Origin: Siphonodentalium dalli
Taxonomy: Eukaryota > Mollusca > Scaphopoda > Gadilida > Siphonodentaliidae
NCBI GenBank assembly: GCA_032622095.1
Contig: CP136062.1
Coordinates: 152,018,875 to 152,082,874 of the forward strand
Length of the DNA: 64,000 nt
Direction: 5' to 3'
Shown: piece by piece, positions 12,540-24,325 of the stretch
Layout: every line of letters starts with the position of its first letter
How positions within the stretch are numbered: the first letter of the stretch is position 1
The notes under the pieces: generated by a model
Seen by the model: only the letters and a program-made list of their open reading frames with translations
Told to the model about the DNA's origin: nothing
The model's database searches: none
Made by a program: the position numbers and the translations under genes

Positions 12540-13640
12540 ACATTGACATGTAGATCGGAACGAGTCATTTTGGGGTCATTTGGTTAAAAAAAAACATGGC
12601 CGCCAGTAGCCATCTTGGATTTCAAAATCCAAACCATTAGCACGGGCCACATGCCGGAGTGTTCGTCTGATCATCATGAAATTTGTCGTGGATGTTAATA
12701 TTGACATCTAGATGGGAACGAATAATTTTGGGTTCATTCGGCCATAAAACATGGCCGCCGACAGCCATCTTGGATCTCAAATTTCAATTCATTATTCCAT
12801 GCATTGCTCATCACAAAAATACTTCTTCGCAAAGTTGAGCTACAGTGTCATGGACACTTTCATTTATTTGAGACATTGATTACAATCGGTTACAATTCAT
12901 TATTCTGAGAAAACGAACTGTTCATATTCATTTGGAAATTGGCTAACTAAAACCATAATGGATTGTAAAGTACTGACACACCACTTAAAAATAAATGAAA
13001 GTGTCAATGACACTGTAGATCGACTTGGGGATGAGTTCATTTTTATTTTAGCAATGAAAATAATGATAAAGAATAATCACACTGAAGATCCATATGAAGT
13101 TTTATCATGATCGGATGAGGCTATGGTCTGTAGGGTGCGCCAAATGATTTAGTCATACAAAGAGTAAATTCCCAGATGGTCGATTTGTTTTTCATTGAAA
13201 ATTGTTCACATAGCTCCCATCTGGAGGTGATTCCAAACATGACTGTAAATTATCAAATCAATTATCCAATAAATGTGGGTTGCGGGTTGTGCCGATGGAT
13301 TCAAATCTGAAATCCAAGACGTCTGCTGGCGGCCATGTTTTTCATAGAAATTCGGAAAAAATTGATAGCTCCCATCTACCACCATGAAGCTACATATGAT
13401 GTTTGGTGATAATCAGATGAGGGATGTGGTCTGTAGGGTGTGCCATATAGGATTTAGTCATGCAAAGAGTAAAATCCAGATGGCTGCTGGCGGCCACGTT
13501 TTTCATCGAAATTCGGAAAAATTCGTTAGCTCCCATCCATTATCACTATGAAGCTACATATGCAGTTTTGTGAAGATCGAATGAGGGATATGCGGCCTGT
13601 ATAGGGAGTGCCGAAGGAAATTGTTGACACACGGACGCCT
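12540..13640 (+). repeat. Tandem repeat region with ATGGCCGCC/CCATCTTGG motifs and an inner hairpin
   Basis: Two left units (about 12535-12640 and 12665-12780) share GAACGA, GGTCATT(T/C)GG, ACATGGCCGCC and CCATCTTGGAT. Two right units (about 13310-13440 and 13480-13610) share ATGAAGCTACATATG, CAGATGAGGGAT and GTAGGGTGTGCC. Between them AGCTACAGTGTCATGGACAC (12841) pairs with GTGTCAATGACACTGTAGAT (13001), an inverted repeat of about 45 bases. The same left unit recurs at 24220-24310 and 26390-26500. The flanks at 12171-12535 and 13641-14105 show nothing recognisable. Confidence 0.65.
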
Positions 13641-14109
13641 ACCCATGGCAATAGCTCAAACTTGGCGTTGTAAAGTTGAGCTAAAAATAATAGATTTAAT
13701 TACTGTACATTGTGGATATTAATCGTCAGTGAGCTGTTAGTTTACAAAACTTTAGTTTTAGATTCACCAGCATCGGTCGCTGAATCGTGCACACATTCTG
13801 AACGGCGGCACGGTGTAGCTGGCAACGGGTGTAAAATACGTCACTGTGCTTCGAGCGGTCTCGTAATCGAGTCAACCGTACCGTAGTTTTCTATAGATAC
13901 GATTGAAGTTGTTCTGGCGCGGTTATAAGTAACCCATGTAACCCCATTGATCACCGCAGAAAGTATAAATCTCTTCAACGCCTGATGTCGATAAAAGGTG
14001 TTTTTCGTGAAGTTTCTTTTAGCTGTTTTGGTGAATTGAATTTTTCGTTGGATACTCGCAAGCCGGCTCGTTCACAAACTGTTTTCATGCTCGAATGACA
14101 GACTGAGCG

Positions 14110-15445
14110 TATCATGCAGCGGAATATCAACCACATAACTACCCGATCCTTAGAATATTATGAGCTGTATACCAGCGTAAACCCGTTTAAGATGTTAGGC
14201 CCTGGCGTCACTAACAATATCTGAACGTTATAACTTGATATTCACTATCCGTCTGATGGCACCACTAACATTGTTAACATTTTGGCTTCGGGGGTAATAA
14301 ATATTTTATTCAAGTCGAGGAACCTACCCATTAACGCTCAGAGTGATCAGATATCGTTTTTTGAAGTTTGTTATTTCTATTGTTTACGGCCCGGAAATAC
14401 GCCGTCAAAAGGATGGTCTCGGTCAAAATTGCGGATGAAGATGGATAACTCTTAGATCAAGAGCTTAGTATTACCACTTGATTTTAGAGCTATCCATCTT
14501 CATCCGCAATTTGTCCGATTGACCACGTGTTTCTGGGCAAATTATCAGTACACATCTCGAGAAATAACAAATTTCAAAATCAGTATCTGTTCACTCTGAG
14601 CTTTGATAGGGGGGTTTCTCGACTCGAATCCAATTTTGTTACCCACCCCCCACGCCGAAGCCAAAGAAATAGTAATTTAAGAGAGTCTGATCGGATTGAA
14701 TACCTATAAAGAGCGTCCCCCGAATAAGTGAGTTTAAAGAGCGATTTTTACAGAGCTATTTTCCCGAAGAAACTATTTTAAAGGCTTGCAACCCCGATCT
14801 ATCTAGGGGAAAGAACTCTAATGAAAGCGTGCCGTGTCAGGTTAGATTTACTCAGATTCTGTGCTAATTCAGGTTCAGAGGGAGATAATCCTGTTATACC
14901 TTGCGATCGGAATCCGGCGGCACGGAACGCCCAAATCGATGGTGGATAATGTACACTATGTAGCGGAATCTCAACCTCCTTAATATATGCATCCATTGCG
15001 TGTGAGATTATAGATTTACTCAGATTCAAGGCTATATATAATACAGGTCTACATGCAGCTCAAGCTCTAATTACCCTGCGATCGAAATCCGCTGTGGGAT
15101 AATAATGTACACCATGTAACGGAATCTCAACGTCCCTAATATAAACATAGAATGCGTGTGAGGTTAGATTTACTCAGATTCATGGCTAATTAAGGTTTAT
15201 ACGGAGACCCGGGCTAATCGCGTTACCATACGATCGAAATACCCGGTGGCACGGAAACGCCCACTCGCTGTATGATATTAATGTACACTTAATAACGGAA
15301 TCTCAACCCCCCTAACATAAGCATCCAATGCGTGTGATATTTACTCAGACTTGGGGCCAGTTCAGGTTTAAAGGGAGACCCGGGCTAATCCCGTTATACC
15401 CTGCGATCGGACTCCGGCGACACGGAACCCATGCATCATCTCATG
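14110..15445 (+). repeat. Satellite of about 150-180 bp units, split by a hairpin element
   Basis: The phrase GTTAGATTTACTCAGATTC recurs near 14830, 15008, 15157 and (shortened) 15338. Each is followed by a GGAGA(C)CCGGGCTAAT-like phrase, CGATCG(A/G)AAT, a GGCACGGAA phrase and GTAACGGAATCTCAAC. A single unit end also occurs at 14105-14155, just left of the MITE at 14280-14710. AGCGTATCATG flanks the region on both sides (14106, 15467). The MITE therefore sits inside the array. Confidence 0.7.
14280..14710. mobile_element. Palindromic MITE, family 1, copy A (left end decayed)
   Basis: Family 1 hallmarks are all here: TTGGCTTCGGGGGTAA, a GAGTCGAGGAACC phrase, a central inverted pair around GGATGAAGATGGATA...TATCCATCTTCATCC (14434/14491), then the complement phrases, and CTGATCGGATTGAATACCT at the right end. 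The left terminal repeat is not recognisable. The whole unit folds back on itself. No coding capacity. Confidence 0.75.
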
Positions 15446-15672
15446 TCGATACTATTGATTAAGCTGAGCGTATCATGATTAGCGTACCGGAGTGGCACTC
15501 GCCAAATTGATGTACTTAAGAGAGTGAATATGAACATAGGTGTTTCTATACCATGACGGCGAGACATGAAATATTAGTTGTGTAGACAGTGAAACATTTT
15601 CGCATGATTTGTGTGTAATTGAAGAGAGATCCGCCAATTTGAATTGAATTTCTCGGAGGAAGTTTATCATGG

Positions 15673-16022
15673 TGAGTTTCACGATATGCAACCTTTACCA
15701 TATATACATGTATGGACGAGCAGCACCGGTATACTGAGCGCTGGAACTTTTACTATTTGTCATAGATTAAAAGATCATCACTCACATCGCAAGTGATCGA
15801 CTTCCTGTAAAGTTTGTTAATTCAATATGCTAATAGGCAAATATGAGTTTCACGAAATGCAACTTTTACAATATATACATGTATGGACGAGCAGCATTGA
15901 GTACTGAGCGCTGGAACTTTTACTATTCGTCAGAAATTAAAAGATCATCGCTCACATGGCAAGTGTAATAATCGACTTCTTGTAAAGTTTTGTTATAAAT
16001 CAATATGCTTATACGCAGATAT
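15673..16022 (+). repeat. Two-copy tandem repeat, period about 172 bp
   Basis: GAGTTTCACGATATGCAAC at 15673 and GAGTTTCACGAAATGCAAC at 15845 begin two near-identical units. Both contain ACATGTATGGACGAGCAGCA, GAGCGCTGGAACTTTTACTA, AAAGATCATC and TCGACTTC. Confidence 0.85.
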
Positions 16023-16112
16023 GCTATTGTAGATATAAATCACGTGTATATGCCTGACTGTTCAAACAACGTCAGTACATGTGTTTGCTATTGAATTATG
16101 TCCGTATTTTGT

Positions 16113-16377
16113 TTAACCCTTTCTACTGAATACTGAATTGATTCCCTCATCCAATATACATGGGAATGGCCTTTTAATCATTCAGGTGCGTGTGTGTTCA
16201 GGTAAAATTAGACGACAGAAAGGCAACAAGATAATACAAGAGCAGAATGATTCATATTCGTTGCTGGGAAATGTTCAGATAATAAGTCAACAAACGACTC
16301 GATTGTTGTACTTATTATCTGAACAATGCCTAACGAAACTACCCGTCAATGGGTATATATAGTATAGAAAGAGTTAA
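16113..16377. mobile_element. TTAA-flanked MITE, family 2, copy 1
   Basis: Starts TTAACCCTTTCTACTGAA and ends AGTATAGAAAGAGTTAA. TTAA target duplication plus CCCTTT termini fit a non-autonomous piggyBac-like element. Inside, AAATGTTCAGATAATAAG pairs with CTTATTATCTGAACA across a short loop (16270-16327). No transposase. The flanking stretches 16023-16112 and 16378-16670 contain nothing recognised. Confidence 0.75.
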
Positions 16378-16670
16378 ACTCCAGTTTCAAAACCCGGTCG
16401 TATTATGTAAATGGTTCGTCCGTTTTCGTCCGCCCGGTTCCGCGCTATTCATTTCCCGTTACTCTAAATTAATCCTTTCTTTATTGACGAGTTGTTTCCC
16501 TTATAAAAGTTCACATACTAAGTTCAACAAATGAATATAGATCACTCTGCACGTGTGTTATATGTTCATACATCTGTAGTATGTTTATATTTCATGAACA
16601 TCCCTTCAGATTCCATTCCAACTTATACTTTCACAAAACTGATGGGATAATCCGTTTGATAACGTAAGGA

Positions 16671-17138
16671 TTAAAGATGCATAATCCGAATTAACGCTCC
16701 CAAATTACTATTTCTTTGGCTTTTGGGGTAAAATATATTTGATACGAGTCGAGGAATCCACCCATAAAACCTCAGAGTGATCAGATATCGATTTTTGAAA
16801 TTTGGTATTTATCGAGATATGTACGGTACTTATTTGTGGCCTGGAACAAAATTGTCAAGGCAACGGTCTCGGACAAAATTGCGAATGAAGATGGATAGCT
16901 CTAAAATCAAGTGGTAATACGGCCAACTTTCCTGATAATCAAATGATAATACGGCCATATTTCGTTGAAGAACATGTTGATAAATAACACGGTTTGGTAA
17001 ATTTTATACCATAGTTGACAGTGGTTAGCATTATTTTGTTGTAATTAATCGATTCTGATAACTAAAGCTAATTTAAAGAAATGTTGTTATTGTATCTTGA
17101 TGATATGGGGACCGTCTGATCGGATTGAGTACCTTTAA
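16671..17138. mobile_element. Palindromic MITE, family 1, copy B (diverged)
   Basis: Starts with a decayed TTAAAGATGCATAATCCG and ends CGGATTGAGTACCTTTAA. It carries the family phrases TTTCTTTGGCTTTTGGGG, GAGTCGAGGAATCC and ATGAAGATGGATAGC. The centre of the palindrome is partly missing, so the second half is short. Confidence 0.75.
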
Positions 17139-19782
17139 ATATAGACACGATGAAATTAAAGTCTCACAATGAGACTTTTTCCGCAACAATATTTTTTTTT
17201 CCGAGTTATCCCCCTGCATAGCTTTTTATATTATAATAGGTTGGCGATTATTGCAATACGATAGAGGAACACTCCGACTTTCGTACTCAGATTCATACAT
17301 TTTTGTACCTCGCTTGCCTGACCGAAATATGACGGGGAAATGGCTAATTTGGATTTAGTTGTCGTTCTAGATATGTTTATTGTGCCTTTTATCATTCCTT
17401 TTCACGAAAACAAATTAAAAACAAGTCGAATATGTTATGATAATGTTTAAACATTCTTGTACATGAAATTGGGGATAAATTGTTCCCAGAGTTAGAGTAC
17501 GTTATTTCACACTTCCGGTATGGAATTTCCGAATTTTTATGTGTTAAAAATAAATAGTTTTTTCATCTGTCATATCTGCTTGTTTCGTTCATTATTCGCA
17601 GAAAATGTGTATCTCATTCTTTCGTGTACACAACGGATTAGATATAGACTGTTTTAACCCGTTGGATGTTAGAAATACCGCTTAATTATCAGAAAATATC
17701 ATGTGAAGTGACGGGACCAATCCGAATATCGCACACTGGACTTGGTGAAGTTGGTCAACATGACCGCTTTCGCAGATTGCTGCTTCCAGCGTAGAAGGAT
17801 GCGCATTACGTTCATGACTGAACTAACACTGGACTGGTCACAGACACTGTGTGTGAGTCACTGAGTGTGGCAGGTCAGACTATGCCGTATTCAGCTGTTA
17901 TTATCATGGACATTGATTGACTCGAATAAGTGAATACAGAATAGCACTGATTGACCCCAATGGAAGAATGCAAACAATGTGAATGTAATGATTATTGCAA
18001 AATATGATGATTATAGTTCTATTCTGGACTCCTCATCCCTTCAACGCTGAAATGCAGTCAACGCTGATGCCGTAAAAGGTCATTGAATGTTCATTCAGAT
18101 TCTATCATTCTGAATAGTACATTAGACTGATTAGAAGTACAGTAGCTACATGTGTGTGAACTTGTGAAGGGTAGAACATGATATGGAGAATTAGAATGGC
18201 AATGGCACCACTCACCAGTGTCAGTGAATCGAGTGAGGATGTTTACCAAACATGTCATGATACATGCAGACATGGACAATGCTGTGAAATGGATTATAAT
18301 TCATCAGTACTCCCGGATCATGATAATAAGTTACCGGTACATACTAGTAACATTCCGCCTTTGATCATTAGATCAAGACTAAACCAGACTTGGATAATGA
18401 CTAATGGACAAAGACAGTTACATGTTACACATGCGGCTGCACATGGTTTTGATTCATTAAAATTATTTTGTAAAAATCATGAACTTATGTTATCAAAATC
18501 AATGACTAACAGTGATCACCAAAGTCACTTACTGGTACATTGGTTATGCCAAACAACAGGTCTGATACAACTTGAATTCCATTGTACCGGTACATGTACC
18601 ATATATATTCAACTATTATGAAGTGGTGACAATATCTTATGTACGGTACCTACTACATGTAGTACAGTATATATATATCGGTGCTGGCATTTTTGATTAT
18701 TTAACTGATTTACTTGTACTAGTAGTTAGAATTTTGAAATCATCTTGGTGAGAAGTTATTAAAATGTCATTCAAATGGCATACATGCACATATGTACTTC
18801 TGCCATTATGAAATAAACAGGTCTCCTGCAATAAGCTGTAGAATTCTTTTTATATTGGAATCTGATGCCTTCTCATTTTCTCTTTTAAAATTATAGTGTT
18901 ATATACATGTACACTTTAATGTGGTTGTGCATTACGAAGTGAGATGATTCCATGAAGTTTTAGTAAAAACAGAGAAAACCTGGAGTTTACGTATATACCG
19001 TACCAGTATACATTGTGTATGGTAGTACAATTAAGCTATAATACATGTAGTTGAATATCACTATGATAGTTGAATTCAAGAAGAGCCAGACTTGATAATG
19101 ACTTACTCATATTAGCATCTACATGTACTAGTAACGGTACTCTCATGTGCAATAATAGTGTCAATAATATGATAGTGTCAACACTGTTATTATATTTGGA
19201 GAACACTTCCCATGATCAGATCACTAAGAGACATAGAGTGAAATTGCTGTGGTTACTATTATTAATTTTAGCTAAAAAATCCCACCATCACTATTATTAG
19301 TTTGTCTCTATTATTAGGCAACTTAGAGGATGTTGTCTGAATGAACTATCAACAAATTAAAAAGGTAATAAACAGGCCAGACACCTACAGTATGGTCGGT
19401 TCAAGTACTGCTAGTGTTGTACCAGTACTGTTTATATTCAGTACTAGGAAAATTTAATGAAAGTTATGCAACGAATGATTGTGTAGGCCTACTGATGTTA
19501 AAAGGAGTATAAATCTAAAATGACCTTGCCACTTTAACAAACACATCGCTATTGATATAATACTCAATAATGAGTTTGTTAAAGTGGTGCGCTCGTTTTA
19601 AATTAATATGGAGAATATAGCAATTCATGTGGGTCCAATATGTATACATATACATGTATACCGGTACACGCAGAGCTGATTGATTTACAATTATGGCTTT
19701 CATTATATCGTAGACAAGGTGCGGGATGTTTCTTTCATTTTCAGATGCTGTTAAAATTATTCATCAGGTTCACTGATTGTAG
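17139..19782. other. No recognised gene; stretch rich in TACATGTA and GGTACC-type palindromes
   Basis: I find no repeat family, exon or RNA gene here. The longest stop-free frame starting with ATG (18178-18621, + strand, 147 codons) shows no domain I know. From about 18130 onward short palindromes such as ACATGT, GTACCGGTAC and ATATAT are unusually dense. Confidence 0.5.
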
Positions 19783-19818
19783 CTGGGACTAATACATGTA
19801 TAACATATATTAGTCCCA
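19783..19818. repeat. Short hairpin TGGGACTAAT...ATTAGTCCCA
   Basis: TGGGACTAATACATG and its complement arm ATATTAGTCCCA face each other across about 12 bases. A second copy of the same hairpin, also next to CATGTAGC-type sequence, occurs at 21058-21089. Two independent copies suggest a tiny mobile hairpin or a shared repeat fragment. Confidence 0.6.
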
Positions 19819-19855
19819 GATTGTAGTGGGGTTGAGATATGGTTGCTGTTAGATA

Positions 19856-20300
19856 TTAAAGGTACTCAATCCGAATTAACGGTCGCAAATTACTATTTCC
19901 TTGACTTCGGGGGTAAAAAATATTTGATTCGAGTCGAGGAACCCACCCACCACAGCTCAGAGTGATCAGATATCGATGTTATAAATCTATTATTTTAATT
20001 ATAGTGGCCCAATAGACAGTCAACGAGAAGAATTTCATTGACCAAATTGCGGGCAAAGATGGATATTAAACTCTAAAATCAAGTGGCTTTTTGTGTCAGA
20101 TATTTGACAAACCGGTAAAATTTCGTTGAACAAAATGGTGATAAATAACAGGTTTTGTGCAATTTTATACTATAGTTGATGGTGTTTTTCATTATTTTTG
20201 GGCAATTATTAGATTCTGAAACTGAAGCGTCATTTCAAAAAATGTTGTTGTTGGAATGTGATTATATGGGGACCCTCTGATCGGATTAAGTACCGGTACC
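19856..20300. mobile_element. Palindromic MITE, family 1, copy C
   Basis: Left end TTAAAGGTACTCAATCCG is intact. The right end reads CTGATCGGATTAAGTACC and then GGTACCTGTAAG, a small change at the terminus. Internal phrases match the other copies (GACTTCGGGGGTAAAAAA, GAGTCGAGGAACCCACCC, GGGGACCCTCTGATCGG). Confidence 0.8.
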
Positions 20301-21057
20301 TGTAAGAGATTTTATGGTATCTGGAACATTTCATATTTAGTTTCATGTAGCATGGCATTCGGAAATATTATATGTCGCCTTGAGGCAAAAATTTATATTA
20401 CCATATATATGGTAGTGATCGCCTACATGTATTGACCAAAATGGACAGGATTACATTTTTCTCTTGTCGTGTCTATTTCATTCCTAACTTAGAAGTATGT
20501 CGATCTGGTAAATAATTGACTGGAGAGAATGCTTACACGTATAGCATTTATGTCTTGGCCACTAACTGTGATAATAATAGTAAGTTATCGTTGGAGACCC
20601 CCCCACAATGGAGATCTCTAGTCGCATCCATGTAGCCAATGTGTTCTTATACCTTATAATCGGGGAGGTGGCTACATGTAGATGGTCCCCATTGGTGGGT
20701 GGTTGGGAAACTTGGGTTTGTCCACCTTGACATTTCCAAATGTACGTACCTTGAACCAGACCAAAGTCAAGTGTTCTCGAAATACTACTTTGCACCCCCC
20801 CCTCCCAGTTGAACTTTCCAAATGGTACCTCAAACATTTCCAAATGAAATGTCCAACCTGACACCCTCTAAACCTAAATTGTTCAACCGATAGCCATTCC
20901 GACCAAACTTTGGACCAAAAGTAGAAGAATATACTGCTGTTGGTCTAAAAACAACACATTCCCCCCACTAAATACTGGTTGGAAAATCAAACAATCAATA
21001 ATATATATTGTTTGTATCTCAGGATGTCTGCTGTTCACATTTCTAGCTACATGTAGC
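20301..21057. other. No recognised gene; weak repeat similarity to 53.6-53.85 kb
   Basis: The part at about 20860-21000 (TTTGGACCAAAAGTAGAA and GTTGGTCTAAAAACAACA) resembles 53640-53800 and, more faintly, 46330-46450. These are fragments of one old repeat. Nothing codes recognisably. Confidence 0.4.
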
Positions 21058-21089
21058 TGGGACTAATATTATATATTATATGAGTCCCA
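21058..21089. repeat. Second TGGGACTAAT hairpin
   Basis: TGGGACTAATATTATA faces TATGAGTCCCA. See the copy at 19783-19818. Confidence 0.55.
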
Positions 21090-21119
21090 GTCTCTATATA
21101 GTAAGCTATTATATGTTTT

Positions 21120-21385
21120 GGGTTGGGAGGTAGGCCCACCACCCGGGGGTGATACGTGTTGGCTCGGAGTGTTTTTAGGTGGTATTTAGGGCGGGCCACC
21201 CACACATTCCGTCAAATCGATCGAAATCCTTACCATTCTCGAAAATGGTCCATACCCAATTTTCACCACTCGGGGTGGTGCCACTGGGGGGGGGGGGGGG
21301 GGTGATGGGTGGAGGTCGGAGTGTTTCTATGTGGTGTTCGGGGCGGGCCACACACCCATGCCGTCAAGTCAGCCGAAAGCGACAT
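21120..21385 (+). repeat. Two-copy G-rich tandem repeat with poly(G) tract
   Basis: GGTCGGAGTGTTTCTATGTG and GCTCGGAGTGTTTTTAGGTG each lead into GGGCGGGCCAC and CCGTCAA(A/G)TC. A run of about 17 G lies between them (21285-21302). Confidence 0.65.
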
Positions 21386-21421
21386 TTTTGAAAATAAGGA
21401 ATATATAGGGAAGGGAATAAG

Positions 21422-22330
21422 TTTGCGGTTTTAGTAAACGCCTGATAAAAGTCGTTCTATTGGGAAATTTTACACCAAATTTTCAGAGAATATAGAGTAA
21501 ACACAGTACTATCGGAATATCGCAAAGGAGTTCTGTGCATTTGGGATTGATTAACCCTCAGACTGCCGAAGCTGCCGTCAATAAATTCGTTTTTTCGCGT
21601 TCGACGAAAATGAAACTTGTCTGTTTAAAGGTCCAATTTTCGTGTCGAATGGTGATATAATCTCCAGTTGTCAAGTTCATGGATAAATTACATCACACTT
21701 AATCGGCTTATGTCCGCGGCCATAAACCTGTGTTTTTATAACAATTTATTTGAGACAAACTGTTGAGCGCATACGTTGCGCAGTCGGCGCTTATCAGTTG
21801 AAGTTAATAATCGCGAAGCCTGTGTAACAAATGTTCAAATACAACAGAAAAAAATACGTAAAATAAATAGCGTGACCAATGAGCATTCACAAAACAATAT
21901 ACATCAGTTTTGAAAACGAGTAAAAACGATTGTAAATGAAAACGCTCTTTATCGTGTAGCGGCGCTTTTGCGCAAGAAGGTTTTTAATGGACGCAATCAT
22001 TGGATATTGTTCTAGGCAAAAAAAAGAAAAAGAATACAAAATGTGTTCAAACTTCCTCTTTTGAAAGTTGAAGTAAAACATCACGGGTGTTGTTGCAGCC
22101 AAATTCACCATTCGACACGAAATGGGACCTTTAAACAGACAAGTTTCATTTTCGTCGAAAAAGCGAATTTATTGACGACAGCTTCGGCAGTCTGAGGGTT
22201 AATCAATCCCAAATGCACAGAACTCCTTTACGATATTCCGATAGTACTGTGTTTACTCTATATTCTCTGAAAATTTGGTGTAAAAATTCCCAATAGAAAT
22301 ACTTTTATCAGGCTTTACTAAAACCGCAAA
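21422..22330. mobile_element. Foldback element, 0.9 kb, with terminal inverted repeats of about 230 bp
   Basis: Left arm 21422-21655 begins TTTGCGGTTTTAGTAAA. The right arm 22106-22330 is its near-perfect reverse complement, ending TTTACTAAAACCGCAAA. Shared inner phrases include AACCCTCAGACTGCCGAAGC and GACGAAAATGAAACTTGTC. The unique centre (21656-22105) has no reading frame I recognise. No clear target duplication is seen, so the superfamily is open. Confidence 0.85.
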
Positions 22331-23980
22331 GTATTGAGAAATTATAGTGCAATTTTCTAAATTTTCGCATTATTTCATCGCATAAAATCATTTAAAATAC
22401 GACAAGCAACTGGAAATGTTTTTGAACATTCTAGAAGGGGTACATGTCCCTGATATATGTTTAAAATTTATCGCGTAAACTATGACAGATACCAAAGTTA
22501 TAATTAGTTTTATAGACCCACCCTAAATGCCCCATAGTAAATGCATGCGACCGTAAAGCACGTGGCTTTATTTGGATACTTTCTGGCCCACAATGCAACA
22601 GTCAAAATGGTTATCTGTAAAATGGTCTATAGGTAAAATAAAGTCCATCCTGATTACGATACGCGGCAAACTAACTTCATTTATATTATTCGATTAATAC
22701 AAGCCGTTACTCTTTTCATCATTACTATCAATAAACACGAATTATGCATGCACGTAAGAAACAGGTCTGTTGTGACAAACGCATGGCCAAATAGCCTGTC
22801 TTAGAAAAGCCGACGAAATTACTAACAGATGTACATCGTTTAGGAATTTCGTCTGCTTTCCAAAGAGACATACACAGCGTACTCCGGTATCAGGCTATAG
22901 GAGGCCATGCAGTTAGCTCGTACTGTGAGAAGCACACTCGATTAATTATCTTCATCCGGGCACTCTGAACCAACGGGGCCCGCTTCTTCGTTGTGTCGCA
23001 ATAATCAAAGTGCCCCTTTAAATTGTATGTATGTGTTTATGATCGAATGGCACAGGCTATGTTTGAATCGTGATTTTCCTCTATTTCTGGTTGAGAACTC
23101 GACTAAACAACAGATATGCTCATGTTACACTCGTGTCAGCTTATTATTTATTCTTCCATATATACTCAACTCGAAAATTAAAACCCAATTTGTTCCCAGC
23201 TGCTCCAGCAATATACTGTAGAATGAGCTATATCGTGAATGCAGTCTGGAGTAAACTACATACCCACATATAAAAAATAGTATCAGTATGAATCTGAGTG
23301 TATGTTTACATAGACTGTCGTGAATGCACCGTTATAACGGGTGGTAACAAATGATGATATATGCGCAATCTTAAAGCCACATGACGGTTTGCGCTCCAAA
23401 ATATGAATAATATTATTCGCTTTTGAATGTTTCCAGTAATCGAAATAGGTCGATAAATATCTTAACTACCTTTATACGAGCATTCTGTAATCCAAAAAGA
23501 CGCATTGAAGAAATGAAAAATGCAACTAAGAACAAGGCGTTTGGGTCCCAAACAAAAATCAGCCATTTGCGCGACGTGGAACAGACAAGAGCGTTCCGTG
23601 TTATTCTATTCCTGATATGGTAGCAATAAAGAGCGTTTGTCTGACTTCGGTCGAAAAAGTTAAAACGGCTGGAAAATGGCAAGTGTTTTATTCAAAGCAT
23701 ATGAAGCCGGCATAGCAATATTTCGTGTATTTATCGACCTATCGCATCGGTCCCTCCAAATTACGTAGCCAAAATTTGGAGGTTCGAATGAGCCATGTCC
23801 GTTTAAGGTTAAGCGCAGAGTTGGCTAAATTAAATTTCAACATCAATGGGTAGATGCACGTTTTTGTATAAATCCAGTCAAAAATGGCAAGAGATTTTCA
23901 ACAAAGAATTTCTTTAGATCTATCTGGCAAAAAGTCTTCAGTTTCTCATAGCATCATCTTTCGGTTTCAAATATAGAACA
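22331..23980. other. No recognised gene
   Basis: Unclassified AT-rich sequence. Around 23595-23640 a CCTGATATGGTAGCAATAAA phrase followed by GAGCGTTTG reappears inverted at 39786-39815, so this is probably a fragment of a dispersed repeat. Confidence 0.4.
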
Positions 23981-23984
23981 TTGG

Positions 23985-24325
23985 GTAGGGGGGGGGGGGG
24001 GGGTCGGAACAAAATTTCAGGCACGTATGGCATTTTTTCCCTTTCGATCATTTTTTGTACCCACCCACCCCCACCGCCAATTTTTTTTTCCGTTTTCGGC
24101 AGTTTTTTCCGACCATTTTTTTACACCCACCCCCCTTTTAGCACTAAAACAGAGATTTGCGGGGGGAATTCACTGTAAACAGCTGTATATGAATTTCTGT
24201 GCATACTATTTATCATGGATGTTAACATGGACATGTAAATTGTAAATAGGAATGAGTCATTTTGAGGTCATTCGGCCAAAAAAACATGGCTGCCAGCGGC
24301 CATCTTGGATTTCAAAATTTGCAAC
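23985..24325 (+). repeat. Poly(G)-headed dispersed repeat, copy 1
   Basis: Begins with a G run of about 16, then GTCGGAACAAAATTTCAGGC and several CCCACCCACCCCC phrases. CACTAAAACAGAGATTTGCGG, AAACAGCTGTATATGAATTT and the ATGGCTGCCAGCGGCCATC unit follow. The copy at 26162-26500 follows the same order throughout. Confidence 0.8.

Noticed and set aside
18178-18621. 147-codon open frame on the + strand
   Set aside because: No recognisable domain, no splice or promoter context, and unremarkable composition. A frame of this size is expected by chance in 64 kb on six frames.
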